Shown: positions 11,385-21,106 of the stretch, piece after piece
Position numbering within the stretch: the stretch's first letter is position 1
Layout: each line of letters starts with the position of its first letter
From: Schistosoma haematobium
Taxonomy: Eukaryota > Platyhelminthes > Trematoda > Strigeidida > Schistosomatidae
Length of the DNA stretch: 64,000 nucleotides
Assembly: GCF_000699445.3 (NCBI RefSeq)
Contig: NC_067197.1
Coordinates: 13,832,152-13,896,151 of the forward strand
Direction of reading: 5' to 3'
Position numbers and translations under genes: made by a program
Notes under the pieces: generated by a model
The model's input: only the letters and a program-made list of their open reading frames with translations
Databases searched by the model: none
What the model was told of the DNA's origin: nothing

Positions 11385-12325
11385 TACAAGTGAGGGTTGG
11401 TTAAGTGTCCGTTTAAGAGGACTCAAAGAATTTGTACTTCTGACACGGTGGGAAAAGATGAAACTTTACTCACTGACACATTAATAGTAAATGGTTATCC
11501 ACTAAAGTTTATTAATAGGTGCAAGAGTCAGTTAATGCCAAGACCTCTTGTTTATTCGATTCCAAAGAAAAAAGTTTATATCAATCTACCATATAGAGGT
11601 GAATCCAACAGAGATTGAAAGTAGCCATCGAGAAAACCTATTATGCTGCTCAATGGGTTGTGAATGAAAAGTCTAAGCCCATGATTCCAAATAGACCTAA
11701 ACGATGCACTAATGATTACGTCAGATCCCATTGTATTTACCAATTTACATGTTTGTGTGGACTCACATACATAGGGAGGAGTAATCGAACAAGGCAATCA
11801 AGGGTCATTGAACGTGTGTCTAGATGGCTTCAAAATCAATGTTTCTCAAATGATCCGATCAACGTGGGAGTTAGGAAACCAGGTTCATCGATAGCGAAAT
11901 ATATAATTGAAACGGGGCACAAAATTGACATTAATACAACTTTTAGCATGTTGTATAGAAATTGTCAAAGATGAGTCCTCAAGTTTATTGAAGCCTTCAC
12001 TATTCGTAAATTTAAACTCCCCTCATCTCTACAAAAATTTTTCGTAGCCTTCAATTTATCCCGGTAATACTTAACTCATTCTATGGCATAGGATAATGCG
12101 ACAATTTCTTATTCTTTCTACATGATGTAAAATTGTTTCCCTCCCCTTTGTTACCTCTTTTTACCTGAACTTTCATTGAATTGGCCTTTATTAATTTTCA
12201 TACAAAATGCCGTGACAAGTATATGTGTGAACAGATTGTTTGAAATATATACTGCAAATACATTACATTATTCAGATCAACTCCGTCTTCTCATAGTTCT
12301 ATCGTAATTTATAAAAGGGACTAAT
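11385..12325 (+). pseudogene. Penelope-like element: end of RT, GIY-YIG endonuclease and 3' tail
   Basis: The first frame (11397-11618) resembles the region just after the Penelope-type RT domain (ICTSDTV...TDTLIVNGYPLKFI...YINLPYRGE). After a frameshift near 11615, the second frame (11615-11974) carries a GIY-YIG endonuclease: CIYQFTCLCGLTYIG with the paired cysteines of Penelope elements, an arginine-rich stretch and a following glutamate region. After the stop, LKFIEAFTIRKFKLPSSLQ and a conserved 3' tail follow to about 12325; the tail recurs at 18800 and 23604. Penelope-like elements use this nuclease with their RT for insertion. The frameshift and missing 5' half make this copy dead. Confidence 0.8.
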
Positions 12326-12622
12326 GGCTTTGAAATAATTAGTAGTTGCCTACGTAATTTTAAAGATAAACATATTTGTTTTTAAAATTAACCAAAAGAA
12401 AACATTTAAAGATTGGATATATATATTTAGGAACTTTAATTAAACTAGGAGTAATAATATCTTTTTGACAATTAATGATACCTCATAGATTACTGATTTC
12501 TATTCTCACTTATGGTACACTAAATAGGTTTAATTTTATACGTCATAATATTAAGTGTACCAATTTAAAGATTAATGTTATCTAATAAGCTATGAAATTA
12601 TTTACTATAATAACTTATACAT

Positions 12623-13428
12623 GTTTTGCAGGCGTGACTCTAATTTATGGACGCGCCAATCAGAGGCGTTTTAGAGATTTCAAGGTTACGGTGCCGACTT
12701 CAGTGCTTACTGCTAACGTATGATCAGTTCACAGGGAATTTTGTACAAAACGTGATAATTGAGCGGTTATAACAAATAAAACGGCGGTACTATAATTTGT
12801 GGACGAATCAATCAGGTATAAGATAATAGATGTCGGGTTTTAACGCGAAAGCCTTTCATCCATTTGGTTAAACAGATTTCTGGCATTATAACTGATGTCA
12901 GTTAGTGATGAAAACCCCATATATAATTCCTGAGGCAAATTATGACAATTATCGCGAACTGGATAATAAAAGCACCAGTAACACTGGCTGCAGCCAGGTA
13001 CTACAATATATAAGGATGATTGGAGAGCCTACAGACTCCTACATAGGCTTGGTTATGTGCATCGTGTCGTTATCCATAGGTGGCATTTTGTGTACTCAAC
13101 AACCGGAGTGCACATAAACAATATTGGAGCTATGTGGTCGAGGCTGGAAGGGTTTTTGAGACTTTATCATGGCTCCAGAGGTCGACTATTCTGTAGCCAT
13201 ATGGATGATTTCTTCTACTGCACGCATCACGATTTTAGAACGTCTGAACCTCTTTCTAACCTTGACAAGTTTTTGAACCACGTATGAGAAGTGTATCCAC
13301 TTTATTTCCTTGGTTTTGTATAATACATTTTTACTCTATATTTACTGTTCGTTGATTGGCTAACATTCTCAAGGTCACTTAAGATTCGTTGAAAGGTCGT
13401 TCATAAATTAGAGTCTCGCCGTTTTGCA
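12623..13428 (+). mobile_element. Merlin DNA transposon remnant with TIRs and 8-bp target duplication
   Basis: The element (12631-13420, 790 bp) starts GGCGTGACTCTAATTTATGG and ends with the complement of GGCGAGACTCTAATTTATG, giving terminal inverted repeats of about 23 bp. It is flanked by a perfect 8-bp duplication GTTTTGCA (12623-12630 and 13421-13428). Merlin elements make 8-9 bp duplications. The interior holds the end of a Merlin-type transposase (next entry). A second Merlin-like terminus (GGCGGTACTATAATTTGTGG, about 12782) lies inside, suggesting a nested or rearranged copy. Confidence 0.85.
12982..13287 (+). pseudogene. Merlin (IS1016/IS1595-like) transposase, C-terminal fragment
   Basis: The frame runs from just after an in-frame TAA (12979-12981) to TGA at 13285-13287. 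It encodes QPGTTIYKDDWRAY, carrying the second catalytic aspartate, then LGYVHRVVIHRWHFVY, then GVHINNIGAMWSRLEGF and a FCSHMDDFFY...HDFRT ending. This order matches the C-terminal half of Merlin transposases, which cut and paste DNA with a DDE-type active site. The third acidic residue, normally the E in a NxIE-MW motif, is a glycine here. With the N-terminal half missing, this copy cannot be active by itself. Confidence 0.8.
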
Positions 13429-14420
13429 AAAGAATAGCTTGAAGACGCAGTAGCATAAAGGATAATACTTTTAAGTTTGGAATAATTTGATGACGAATTA
13501 TAGTTTTAATGGGGATTTATATAAAGGGAAAAGCACACATATGCTTTCACATGACGAGTTTTAGAATAGATCTGAAGTACTTCTTAAGTATTCAGTCCTC
13601 AACTAACTTTAAGATATGGTAAAAAGTGATTTTAACAATCGCTGTGTTATTGTATACGTATCAAATTTCGTATCCCTATAGAATATAAACAATGGAGCTT
13701 ACTAAATTACCATTTATAAACTATTGAATTTCATAAACGCTTACAATCAAAACTAAATCAGCCTTTAATAAAATAAACATAGAACACAGGTATGATATAA
13801 TTGCAATTTATTTTTAGAATCGTTCAAATAAATGATGGCATAAGACAACAAAATGATTACATCATATTATTGTAATCGGATTACATAAATTGGTGAATGT
13901 TACATTGAGTACAGTGTAACCAGGGTAACAATAAAAATGATATTTCAAGAGAATGGAGGAAAACTAACAGTTAAGTAATAAAAAACAATTAGATATACAT
14001 AAACATGAAGAATAGTCTATAATCACTATACATAATGACAACAGTAGAACTAATCGGGTTCCAGTCATGCATTATTTAGTTATTTCAAATAAAGTTACCT
14101 TTTTCATAATTTTGTATACGGTATATAGGGTATAAATCAGCTGTTCATACTCTTTGAATTGTCATACCATTGGTTACACATTTAATAATAGGAAGTTCAA
14201 TAAAGTGTTCTCTTTTCAATGAATTTAATATCAGGCTATACAATTGTTCATTTAAGAAATTTCAGGTATTGATTCTATCATTCCATGACAAACAACTTTT
14301 ATCGAACCACGATAAACTGATTATAAATTTATTCAATTTATTTAACCACAAATAACTTTTTTGCTGATTAATTATTCTACATTCATTCATAACTACATAT
14401 ATGTCTGTTTATTAGTATAG
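13429..14420. other. No gene seen
   Basis: AT-rich sequence. The open frame at 14170-14355 has no recognisable features. Confidence 0.5.
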
Positions 14421-14421
14421 G

Positions 14422-14585
14422 GTTGTGGATAACTGTCTCCACCCGACAAGGATTGGACTCCACTGATAGTGACTTCCCACTAGAAGTCAGAAACTTACTC
14501 CTCGAAGCTAATCACTAGTGAGCACATGATAATTATCACTATACAGTTGTGGGGATTGTTGAGTTTTAATTGAGATCATGAACTG
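14422..14585. repeat. Unclassified repeat ('family C') plus an antisense family B tail
   Basis: Positions 14422-14540 (GGATAACTGTCTCCACCCGAC...GGATTGG...CCACTGAT) are similar to 33725-33830, so this is a dispersed repeat of about 100 bp. It is followed at 14545-14583 by GTTGTGGGGATTGTTGAG...GAGATCATGAACTG, the complement of a family B SINE tail. No coding capacity seen. Confidence 0.6.
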
Positions 14586-15450
14586 TCTCATGAAGGTGTA
14601 CCACAAGGAGCTGTTCTTTCACCTCTTCCTTTCTCTTTTTTTCTGCATGATCTGCCATCTTCCACAGAAAACGTTTTTGTGATATATGCGGATGATCTCA
14701 CTGTATGTATGCCTATCTCTTCCTCTTTACATCCTACAGAAAAGAATGAGTTTTTGTCTCGTATTGATTGTTGGTCTGTTGGTAATGGTCTCATACTTAA
14801 TCCGTCTAAATGTCAAGCTGTTAACTTTAGCATGAGATATGAACGGAATCTAAACACCATTTTGAGTTCCCATAATGCTTGTACCATTGGAGACTCTTTG
14901 ATAAACACAGTGTCGAAGGTCAATTATCTTGGTGTTACCTTTTCCTCTGATCTCTCTTGGTCTTCTGATGTTTTATTGTTATCGAAGAAGGTTTTCCGTC
15001 TGACCTACTACATAAAGAGATTGCATGCTCTTGGGATTACTCGTCATTTACTCTTACAATTTGTCAATTCTTGCGTATTACCTATTATTCTTTACTGTTC
15101 TCCATCATTCTTTGCCGGGCTTTTGAGAAAAGACTTTGCTGTACTTTGGAGAATGCTGAAGGCAGTTAGCAAGGTGTGTGGTGAATCTTTCGAGATCATA
15201 ATTAATATGGTTGTGGATAGACATATAAAGTCATGCAAACTCCTGGCAGGTGTTATCTTATAAGATATTAACCATCCCCTTCACTCTTATTTTTCTCCTT
15301 GTATATCTTCTGGTAGAACGAGACTTAATTACATTAAAATCCATGCACGCAAGCAAAAGTATAAAAGTTCTATAATACCTTACCTAGCAAATATACTCTG
15401 TGACGAACAGGTTGTTAGAGTTAACCTAGTCAATAACCTGCATTCTTAAC
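14586..15450 (+). pseudogene. CR1/Jockey-type LINE reverse transcriptase, partial
   Basis: Starts abruptly inside the RT domain with HEGVPQGAVLSP, followed by FVIYADDLTVCM (the catalytic YADD), GNGLILNPSKCQAVNFS, VNYLGVTFSSDLSWSSDV and the thumb region LPIILYCSPSFFAGLL. The main frame stops at 15261-15263 (TAA). Homologous sequence continues to about 15450 (HPLHSYFSPCISSGRTRLNY). Reverse transcriptase copies the element's RNA into the genome at the target site. Everything upstream of RT motif 4 is missing and the C-terminus is interrupted, so this is a dead 5'-truncated copy. It differs clearly from the CR1 copy at 21107-23603. Confidence 0.85.
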
Positions 15451-15634
15451 ATGTCCCTAATTTGAAAAGTTGTACAGTTTTTCAGATTTATTTAAACCTT
15501 TTTCCCTTTTTTGTCTTTGTTTCTGTTCTTTTTTGTGTAAGAAACTTGTTGAAATACCCTGTGATGAGAATTTCTAAATTGTACCAAAATATAATATTGA
15601 AAAAAGCCATTAATAATAATAACTGAATAATGCT

Positions 15635-15830
15635 AGATCATCACCGGCTCAATAGTTTTCGTGTTAAGCGTTCGCGCGCATGACCAAAGATCTTGGGTTC
15701 AAATACCGCGTGTGAGATCGTGGATGTGCACTGCTTAAGAGTTTCATACCAGGAAAAAACGGCCGTCCAGTGCTTCTAAGTTCTCAATGGTGGTCTTACG
15801 TTTATCGGTTCATGATCTCAATTCATTTAT
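15635..15830 (+). mobile_element. Family B SINE, degraded hammerhead
   Basis: Sense copy with CACCGGCTCAATAG, GTTAAGCGTTCGCGCGC, GGGTTCAAATACCGCG (box B decayed) and GTGCACTGCTTAAGAG, then GGCCGTCCAGTGCTTC and a GGTTCATGATCTCAATTC tail. Stem I (GCACTG/CAGTGC) survives, but the core CTGAGGA has become CTTAAGA. Confidence 0.75.
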
Positions 15831-16400
15831 TTGTTTATTCACACTATCTGATCAACTTTGATATACATATAACTGGAAAAAAAGATACAATATAATGAAT
15901 TTACTGTGCTCCATAGTGTACTTTTCTATTTCAAACGAATTTCTTTTAGAATAGTTGGATAGCTATTAATATTGTAATCCAGAATGTTCACTTCGTCCAA
16001 CCTAGGATTAATCAGTCGGATGTACTAGCATTCTAGTATTCAATTGCATATTTAGACTCGGACACAGTACTTTCCCCTTTTTGAACTTGATACATTATTC
16101 ACTGATCTACTAAGTCATCTGAACCATTGACTTATTCGATGAGTAAGAAGTGAAGGCTTAAGTTTCCAAAATATATGTCTTATATACCACTGCTATCTAT
16201 AATTCAACTTTATGAAACCTTACAAGATTCAGACAATCCGTCCAATTATCACATATCTCAATAGTGACTAGAAATATCAAATAAACATCTTAATATTATA
16301 AATGCAAAATCTTAAACTCTTGCATGAATATAGAAAAACCCTTCATAAATGATTTTCTTTCAATATATTTATGTTAATTAGACTAACTCAATTATTAGTC
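15831..16400. other. No gene seen
   Basis: AT-rich, no recognisable gene or repeat. Confidence 0.5.
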
Positions 16401-16439
16401 ACTTGCATAAAAATTTATTTTTTTCTGGTTAGCGTTTTT

Positions 16440-17365
16440 TTAGCGATTCTACTCCACCCCCTTTCTCTTTCTTCTGGTGGTCGACTGGATTATGAAGACC
16501 TCGACGTCCGAGGGAAAACACGGAATACAATGGACAGCTCAGAACCAATTAGACTATTTAGACATTGCAGATGACCCAGTCCTTCTACCTAATACACATC
16601 AACAAATGCAGATGAAGACAACTAGTGTAGCAGCAGCCTCTGAATCAGTAGGCTTCAACATACACAGGGGGAAAGCCAAGATCTTCAAATACAACCCGGA
16701 TAAAACCAACAAAATCACACTTGATGGAGAAACTCTGAATGATATGGAATCCTTCACGTATCTCTGAAGCGTCATCGAAAAGCAAAGAGGATCGGATGCA
16801 GACGTAAAGGCGAGGATTGGTAAAGCAAGGGTCTCATTCCTAGAGTTGAAGAATATATGGAACTCAAAACAACTGTCAACCAATATCAAAGTCAGAATCT
16901 TCAATACGAACGTCAACACATTTCTACTGTAAGGAGCTGAAACTTGGAGAACTACTACAATAATCATCAAGAAGGTGCAAGTATTCATAAATAGTTGTCT
17001 TCACAGCATCCATTGGCCAGACACCATCAATAACACCCTACTGTGGGAGAGAACACACCAGCTTCCAGTCGAAGAGGAAATTAGGAAAAGACGATGGAAA
17101 TGGATAGGACATACACTGAGGAAATCACCAAACTGCGTCACGAGGCAAGCCCTGCTTCGGAATCCTGAAAGGAAGCGAAAAAGGTAAAAGCCAAAGAACA
17201 TATTACGTTGGGAAATCGAAGCAGATATAAAAAATAATGACTAACGACTGGAAAGAACTGGAAAGGATTGTTCAGGACAGAGTTGGATGAAGAGTGCTGA
17301 TGGGCGGCCTATTCTCCTCTACGAGGAGTAACAGGCATAAGTAATTATATAAGTAAGTAAGTACA
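16440..17365 (+). pseudogene. RTE LINE, RT active site to 3' end
   Basis: This is the longest sense copy of the common RTE family. It begins in the RT domain (TPFLFLLVVDWIMKTSTSEG), then QLDYLDIADDPVLL (active-site ADD), a helical TNKITLDGETLNDMESFTYL stretch, and after a stop and frame changes [20 protein letters not shown] and [20 protein letters not shown]. The 3' end is GAGGAGTAACAGGCATAAG with GTAA repeats to about 17365. TGCATAAA occurs on both sides (about 16398 and 17366) and may be the target duplication. Multiple stops show it is dead. Minus-strand frames at 16599-16988 and 17001-17201 are shadows. Confidence 0.85.
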
Positions 17366-17644
17366 TGCATAAAGAGGACTACATATTTGCGTTACAAAAA
17401 AAGATAACCGTTTATCTAAATATGATACTAATTTCTCCCATTTTTTAATATATATATCATGAGTTGTACAATGTTCAATTATGCTAATCTTTCTTTACTT
17501 ATTTCAGGATCTGTACAAACACATTTTTAATTCCACATAAGTAAAACAAAGAATTATTTTCAAGTTGTTTAATCCAGAAAATCTTCTTATCATTATGATC
17601 ATAAGTATTACTATTATTATTATTTTCATTATCATTCTTATCAT

Positions 17645-17645
<1 letters not shown>

Positions 17646-17682
<37 letters not shown>

Positions 17683-17698
17683 ATAGTAGTAGTATCAT
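17646..17698. repeat. TAG/ATT trinucleotide microsatellite
   Basis: Uninterrupted TAG repeats (about 15 units), with ATT-rich flanks from 17605. It creates long artificial open frames of Asp/Asn/Thr on the minus strand, which I do not treat as genes. Confidence 0.95.
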
Positions 17699-17709
17699 TA
17701 TTATCATTC

Positions 17710-18180
17710 AAAAAAAGGAAATTGTAGACATGATTAAATAAATAAAACTATCTAATTGATAAATCTTTGTAAATGATGAACGAAAAAATTAAGAATTAAA
17801 TCGAAATGTTTTTTTGTTTGTCTTTTCTTTTTGTTGTTTTTCTTTTGTTTTTTTTTTATCATGTTAACTAAATCATTCAACAACAAAATATGAAAACAAA
17901 AGAATTTTGCTTTTTTTTACTGTTTAATTCTATTCTACATTAGAAATGAATCGTTTATTGAATGAAAGAGATTTATAACTTAAGTGGATGATTTTGTATA
18001 GTCTTACCTTAGATGATAAAATAGATAAAACCTTAGACTTAGTAACAAGATGAGATTTAATTCTTTTTTTTTTATAAAAGATTTTCATAATTTTTTTTGT
18101 TCATTTTACAACTACTTACATTTTGAATTAAATTTTAAACGCGTTTATTTTTGAATTAAATTTTTTTGTATAAAATTGTA
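17710..18180. other. No gene seen; T-rich tracts
   Basis: Long T runs at about 17810-17860, 17910 and 18065-18100. Nothing coding recognised. Confidence 0.5.
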
Positions 18181-18335
18181 TTAGATGGTGAATAGAGGTA
18201 CGTTTCGTGCAACTTAGCACTCCTCATCAAGGTGTACCTGTAACTAGTGCTCCCTTATGGATTCGATCCTATATCACCCAGATTCATAGTCAGAGACGTT
18301 ACCACTGAGCTATCCAGGACGCGACCGACCTTCAG
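18181..18335 (-). mobile_element. tRNA-like SINE ('family F') with a hammerhead-like motif
   Basis: On the minus strand the order is GTCCTGGATAGCTCAGTGG (box A-like), GTAACGTCTCTGACT, GATCGAATCC (box B), GAGCACTAGTTACAGG, then TTGATGAGGAGTGC-TAAGTT-GCACGAAAC and GTACCT. The last part resembles a hammerhead core with a GUGC/GCAC stem II and an outer AGGUAC/GUACCU stem. No stem I hairpin can be drawn, so ribozyme status is doubtful. The head matches the inverted head at 7872-7960. Confidence 0.6.
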
Positions 18336-18425
18336 TTGATTGATCACTGGGTGATGATCAATGTCATGTGTGTCAAGTCCTTATTAGTGCAGATCGAATG
18401 CTATCAATCAAAGTGTGTTAATTGT
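18336..18425. repeat. Dispersed repeat ('family D')
   Basis: GATTGATCACTGGGTGATG...AATGTCATGTGTGTC...GTCCTTATTAGTGC...GATCGAATGCTATC is shared with 27963-28060. It adjoins the family F head here and may be part of the same element. No coding capacity. Confidence 0.7.
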
Positions 18426-18799
18426 TAGTATAAAACTTTGTTTGTTGAGTTGATCTATTGTCTATTAATAGTAGTTTATTCAGTTTAATATTCATTGTGT
18501 TGTGTAGCATAATCTAATGTCTTAATCATCAAGTTCGGTTCATAGAAATACTTTATTTACACTAGACATGATGATAAAATATATTTTGATTCGAGTTTAA
18601 AACGTTAGCGTTGTAATACCATAATTTGAAGCAGATTAAAAACTTCAACCATTAATTATTTAGGTCTACGATGTGGAATCTCATAGTATATTGTAGTATA
18701 TTGATATCTCATGTGAATATCAATTTTGAGTTACCAAACTTAGTCTTATATAGAAATCAGGTTTGTTCACTAGGATTTCAAGATGTTTTTCTAATCTTC

Positions 18800-19170
18800 A
18801 GCTACTTTTAGAATGTTGTGTAGAAATTGTCAAGGATGAATTCTCAAGTTTATTGAAGCCTTCACTATTCGTAAATTTAAACTCCCCTCATCTCTACAAA
18901 AACAATTTTTCGTAACCTTCAATTTATCCCAGTAATCCTTAACTCATTCTATGGCATAGGATAACGCGACAATTTCTTATTCTTTCTCTCCCCTTTGTTA
19001 CCTCTTTTTACTTGAACTTTCATTGAATTGACCTTCATTAATTTTCATATAAAATGCCGTGACAAGTATATGTGTGACCAAATTGTTCGAAATGTATAGC
19101 GCTAATACATTACATTTTTCAGATCAACTCCGTCTTTTCATTGTTCTATGGAAATTTATAAAAGGGATTA
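18800..19170 (+). mobile_element. Penelope-like element, 3' tail only
   Basis: Matches the 3' end of the copy at 11385-12325, from GTAGAAATTGTCAAGGATG through TCTCAAGTTTATTGAAGCC and GCCGTGACAAGTATATGTG to ACTCCGTCTTTTCATTG. 5'-truncated within the end of the nuclease ORF. Confidence 0.8.
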
Positions 19171-20036
19171 ATTGCCTTAATTATTTTACCAAACTATTTC
19201 ATTTTTGATTAAAACTATACTCCCACCCACATTATTGTTTAATATTCAAGAAAGAAAATTTATTTTAAGAATAGAAAGATTCGTAAGATAAAAAAAAGAA
19301 AAAAGAAAAAGAAAAAAAAGGAAAATAGAATTTTCTTAAAATATAAAAGGGATTATTTACAAATAAATAGCTAAATATAAATATTGTAAATAAAATACAA
19401 AAAAAAACAAACAAAAAAGTGTGTTTTTTCCCTCTAATTTTTATATCCAAAACATAAAAGATGGAAGGACACTTAAATTAGTTGTATCTCTATGATAGAA
19501 TAAGTCTGTAGGCAGGATTGACATAAAACATATACATATATATATATATTAGATGTATCCGTTTTGTATAAAATATCCTTCTACAAATGAAGTTGTAGAA
19601 GAGAAGTAAAAAAACAATTATTTTTTACTTATAAAATGTAGATATTTACCTACTATAAATGTGGGTTGATTAGTCAATTGACAATCTTTTAATATTTGTT
19701 CGTTTACATTTAGTTGTATTAATTTAGCAACCATGGTGATGAGATTAAACGGTAATCAACATAAGTATAACAATTAAGGTATAGGTTGATAGAAATACTA
19801 AAAATATGGTCAGAATTTTTTTTGTTTTGTTTAAAAGACAATATACAAAGTTAATGAAATTTGTTTACATTGATCAAGTTGAAATTATTCAGTATAGAAT
19901 AAGTTAATTGGATCTGAATGTAGATCGATTGTAAATGTTCAAATGTACAAATTTCAAAGAAATTAACAAAACTGATTAATATATAAACTACTACTTGTTC
20001 AAGTGTCTTAATGGTTAAATAATTAAATTTCAATGA
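19171..20036. other. No gene seen; A-rich tracts
   Basis: A/G-rich run at about 19285-19325 and a short TA repeat at 19535-19550. The small open frames here have no family features. Confidence 0.5.
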
Positions 20037-20675
20037 TTAAATTGCTGGTTTGAATTTTCCTCCTCGGAAGACTTTTCCTGATATTGAGAGAAGAGTGCTA
20101 CCCCTGTAGTTATCACACTTGCTAAGATCGTCTTTCTTTGATACTTTGATCAGAAGTCCTTCTTTCCAGTCTGTTGGTACTTGTTCCTCATCCCAAATCT
20201 TATTGAAGAGAATGTGGAGTATCCTTGCAATTGCCGCTACGTCTGCTTTCAGTGCCTCTGCTGGGATGTTGTCTGGTTTCTCTGCTTTGCCGCTCTTGAT
20301 TTGTCTGATGGCCATGCTGATCTCTTCAATTGTTGGTGGGCCAACATTGATTGGGAGGTCCGTGGGTGCTACTTCGATGTTGGGTAGGTTCAATGGAGCT
20401 GGTCGATTCGAGAGTTCTTTGAAGTGTTCTACCCACCTGTTTCGTTGTTGTTCAATGTTAGTGATTACTTTGCACACCTACTTTTCACTGGTCGTTATGG
20501 TTTACGATATTTTCCAGTGAGTTTCTTTGTTGTGTCATACAACTGTCGCAACTTTCCTTCTTTTGCAGCCTTTTCCGCCATCATTGCTAAATCTTCCACA
20601 TATTTAAGTTTCTCGGTTCTGATCATCCTCTTCACCTGCTTGTTTACTTCTGTGTAGTCAGTTTGTGCCTTGGCA
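20037..20675 (-). pseudogene. RTE LINE, inverted 5' segment (linker and RT start)
   Basis: On the minus strand, 20689 to 20495 encodes [19 protein letters not shown] and LRQLYDTTKKLTGKY. Then 20477 to 20037 encodes QRNRWVEHFKELSNRPAP, a SMAIRQIKSGKAEKPDNIPAE stretch (RT motif 0/1) and VPTDWKEGLLIKVSKKDD. This is the N-terminal RT region of an RTE element. It meets, at about 20675, the sense-strand 3' end of the same family (next entry). The order, with the more 5' end at the junction, is that of a twin-primed insertion. A frame break lies near 20485. Confidence 0.8.
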
Positions 20676-20900
20676 CCTAACTGCGTCACAAGGCAAGCCC
20701 TTACACAGAGTTCTCAAGGCAAAAGGAAAAGAGGAAGACCAAAGAACACATTACGTCGAGAAATAGAGATAGACATGAGAAAAATGAGCAAAAATTGGAT
20801 AAAACTGGAAAGGAAGATCCAGGACAGAGTGGGTTGGGGAATACTGGTTGGCGGCCTATGCTCCATTGGGAATAACAGGCGTAAGTAAGTAAGTAAATGA
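20676..20900 (+). pseudogene. RTE LINE, sense 3' segment of the twin-primed copy
   Basis: Plus-strand [19 protein letters not shown]...[10 protein letters not shown]...[15 protein letters not shown] and [14 protein letters not shown], ending in GTAAGTAAGTAA at about 20898. The RT palm with the YADD motif and much of the thumb, which should lie between this piece and the inverted one, is absent. Confidence 0.85.
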
Positions 20901-21055
20901 GACAATTCGATACATTTTTATACATACACTTTGGATTACAAACAAGTATGAAAACAAGTTGGATTATTATTATTTATTCGAACAATAACTGATATTATAA
21001 CAACTTTATAATAGATTAAATTCATATATAGATTTCATAAGTTGATATAATCAGT

Positions 21056-21106
21056 AACGGGGCACAAAGTTGACAGCTTTTAAAACGCTGTACAGAAACT
21101 GTCAGT
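21056..21106 (+). mobile_element. Penelope-like element, left half, split by a CR1 insertion
   Basis: Reads ACGGGGCACAAAGTTGACAG then ACGCTGTACAGAAACTGTCA, coding TGHKVDS...TLYRNCQ, like the end of the nuclease ORF at 11910-11965. The continuation lies at 23604, beyond the CR1 element. Confidence 0.75.

Noticed and set aside
16599..16988. 129-codon minus-strand frame, similar to 828-1217 and 7405-7638 on the plus strand
   Set aside because: All three are the antisense of the same RTE ORF2 region; their similarity is due to the shared repeat.
17499..17711. Open frames rich in Asp, Asn and Thr or Ile and Leu
   Set aside because: They are produced by the TAG/ATT microsatellite and have no start context or family features.
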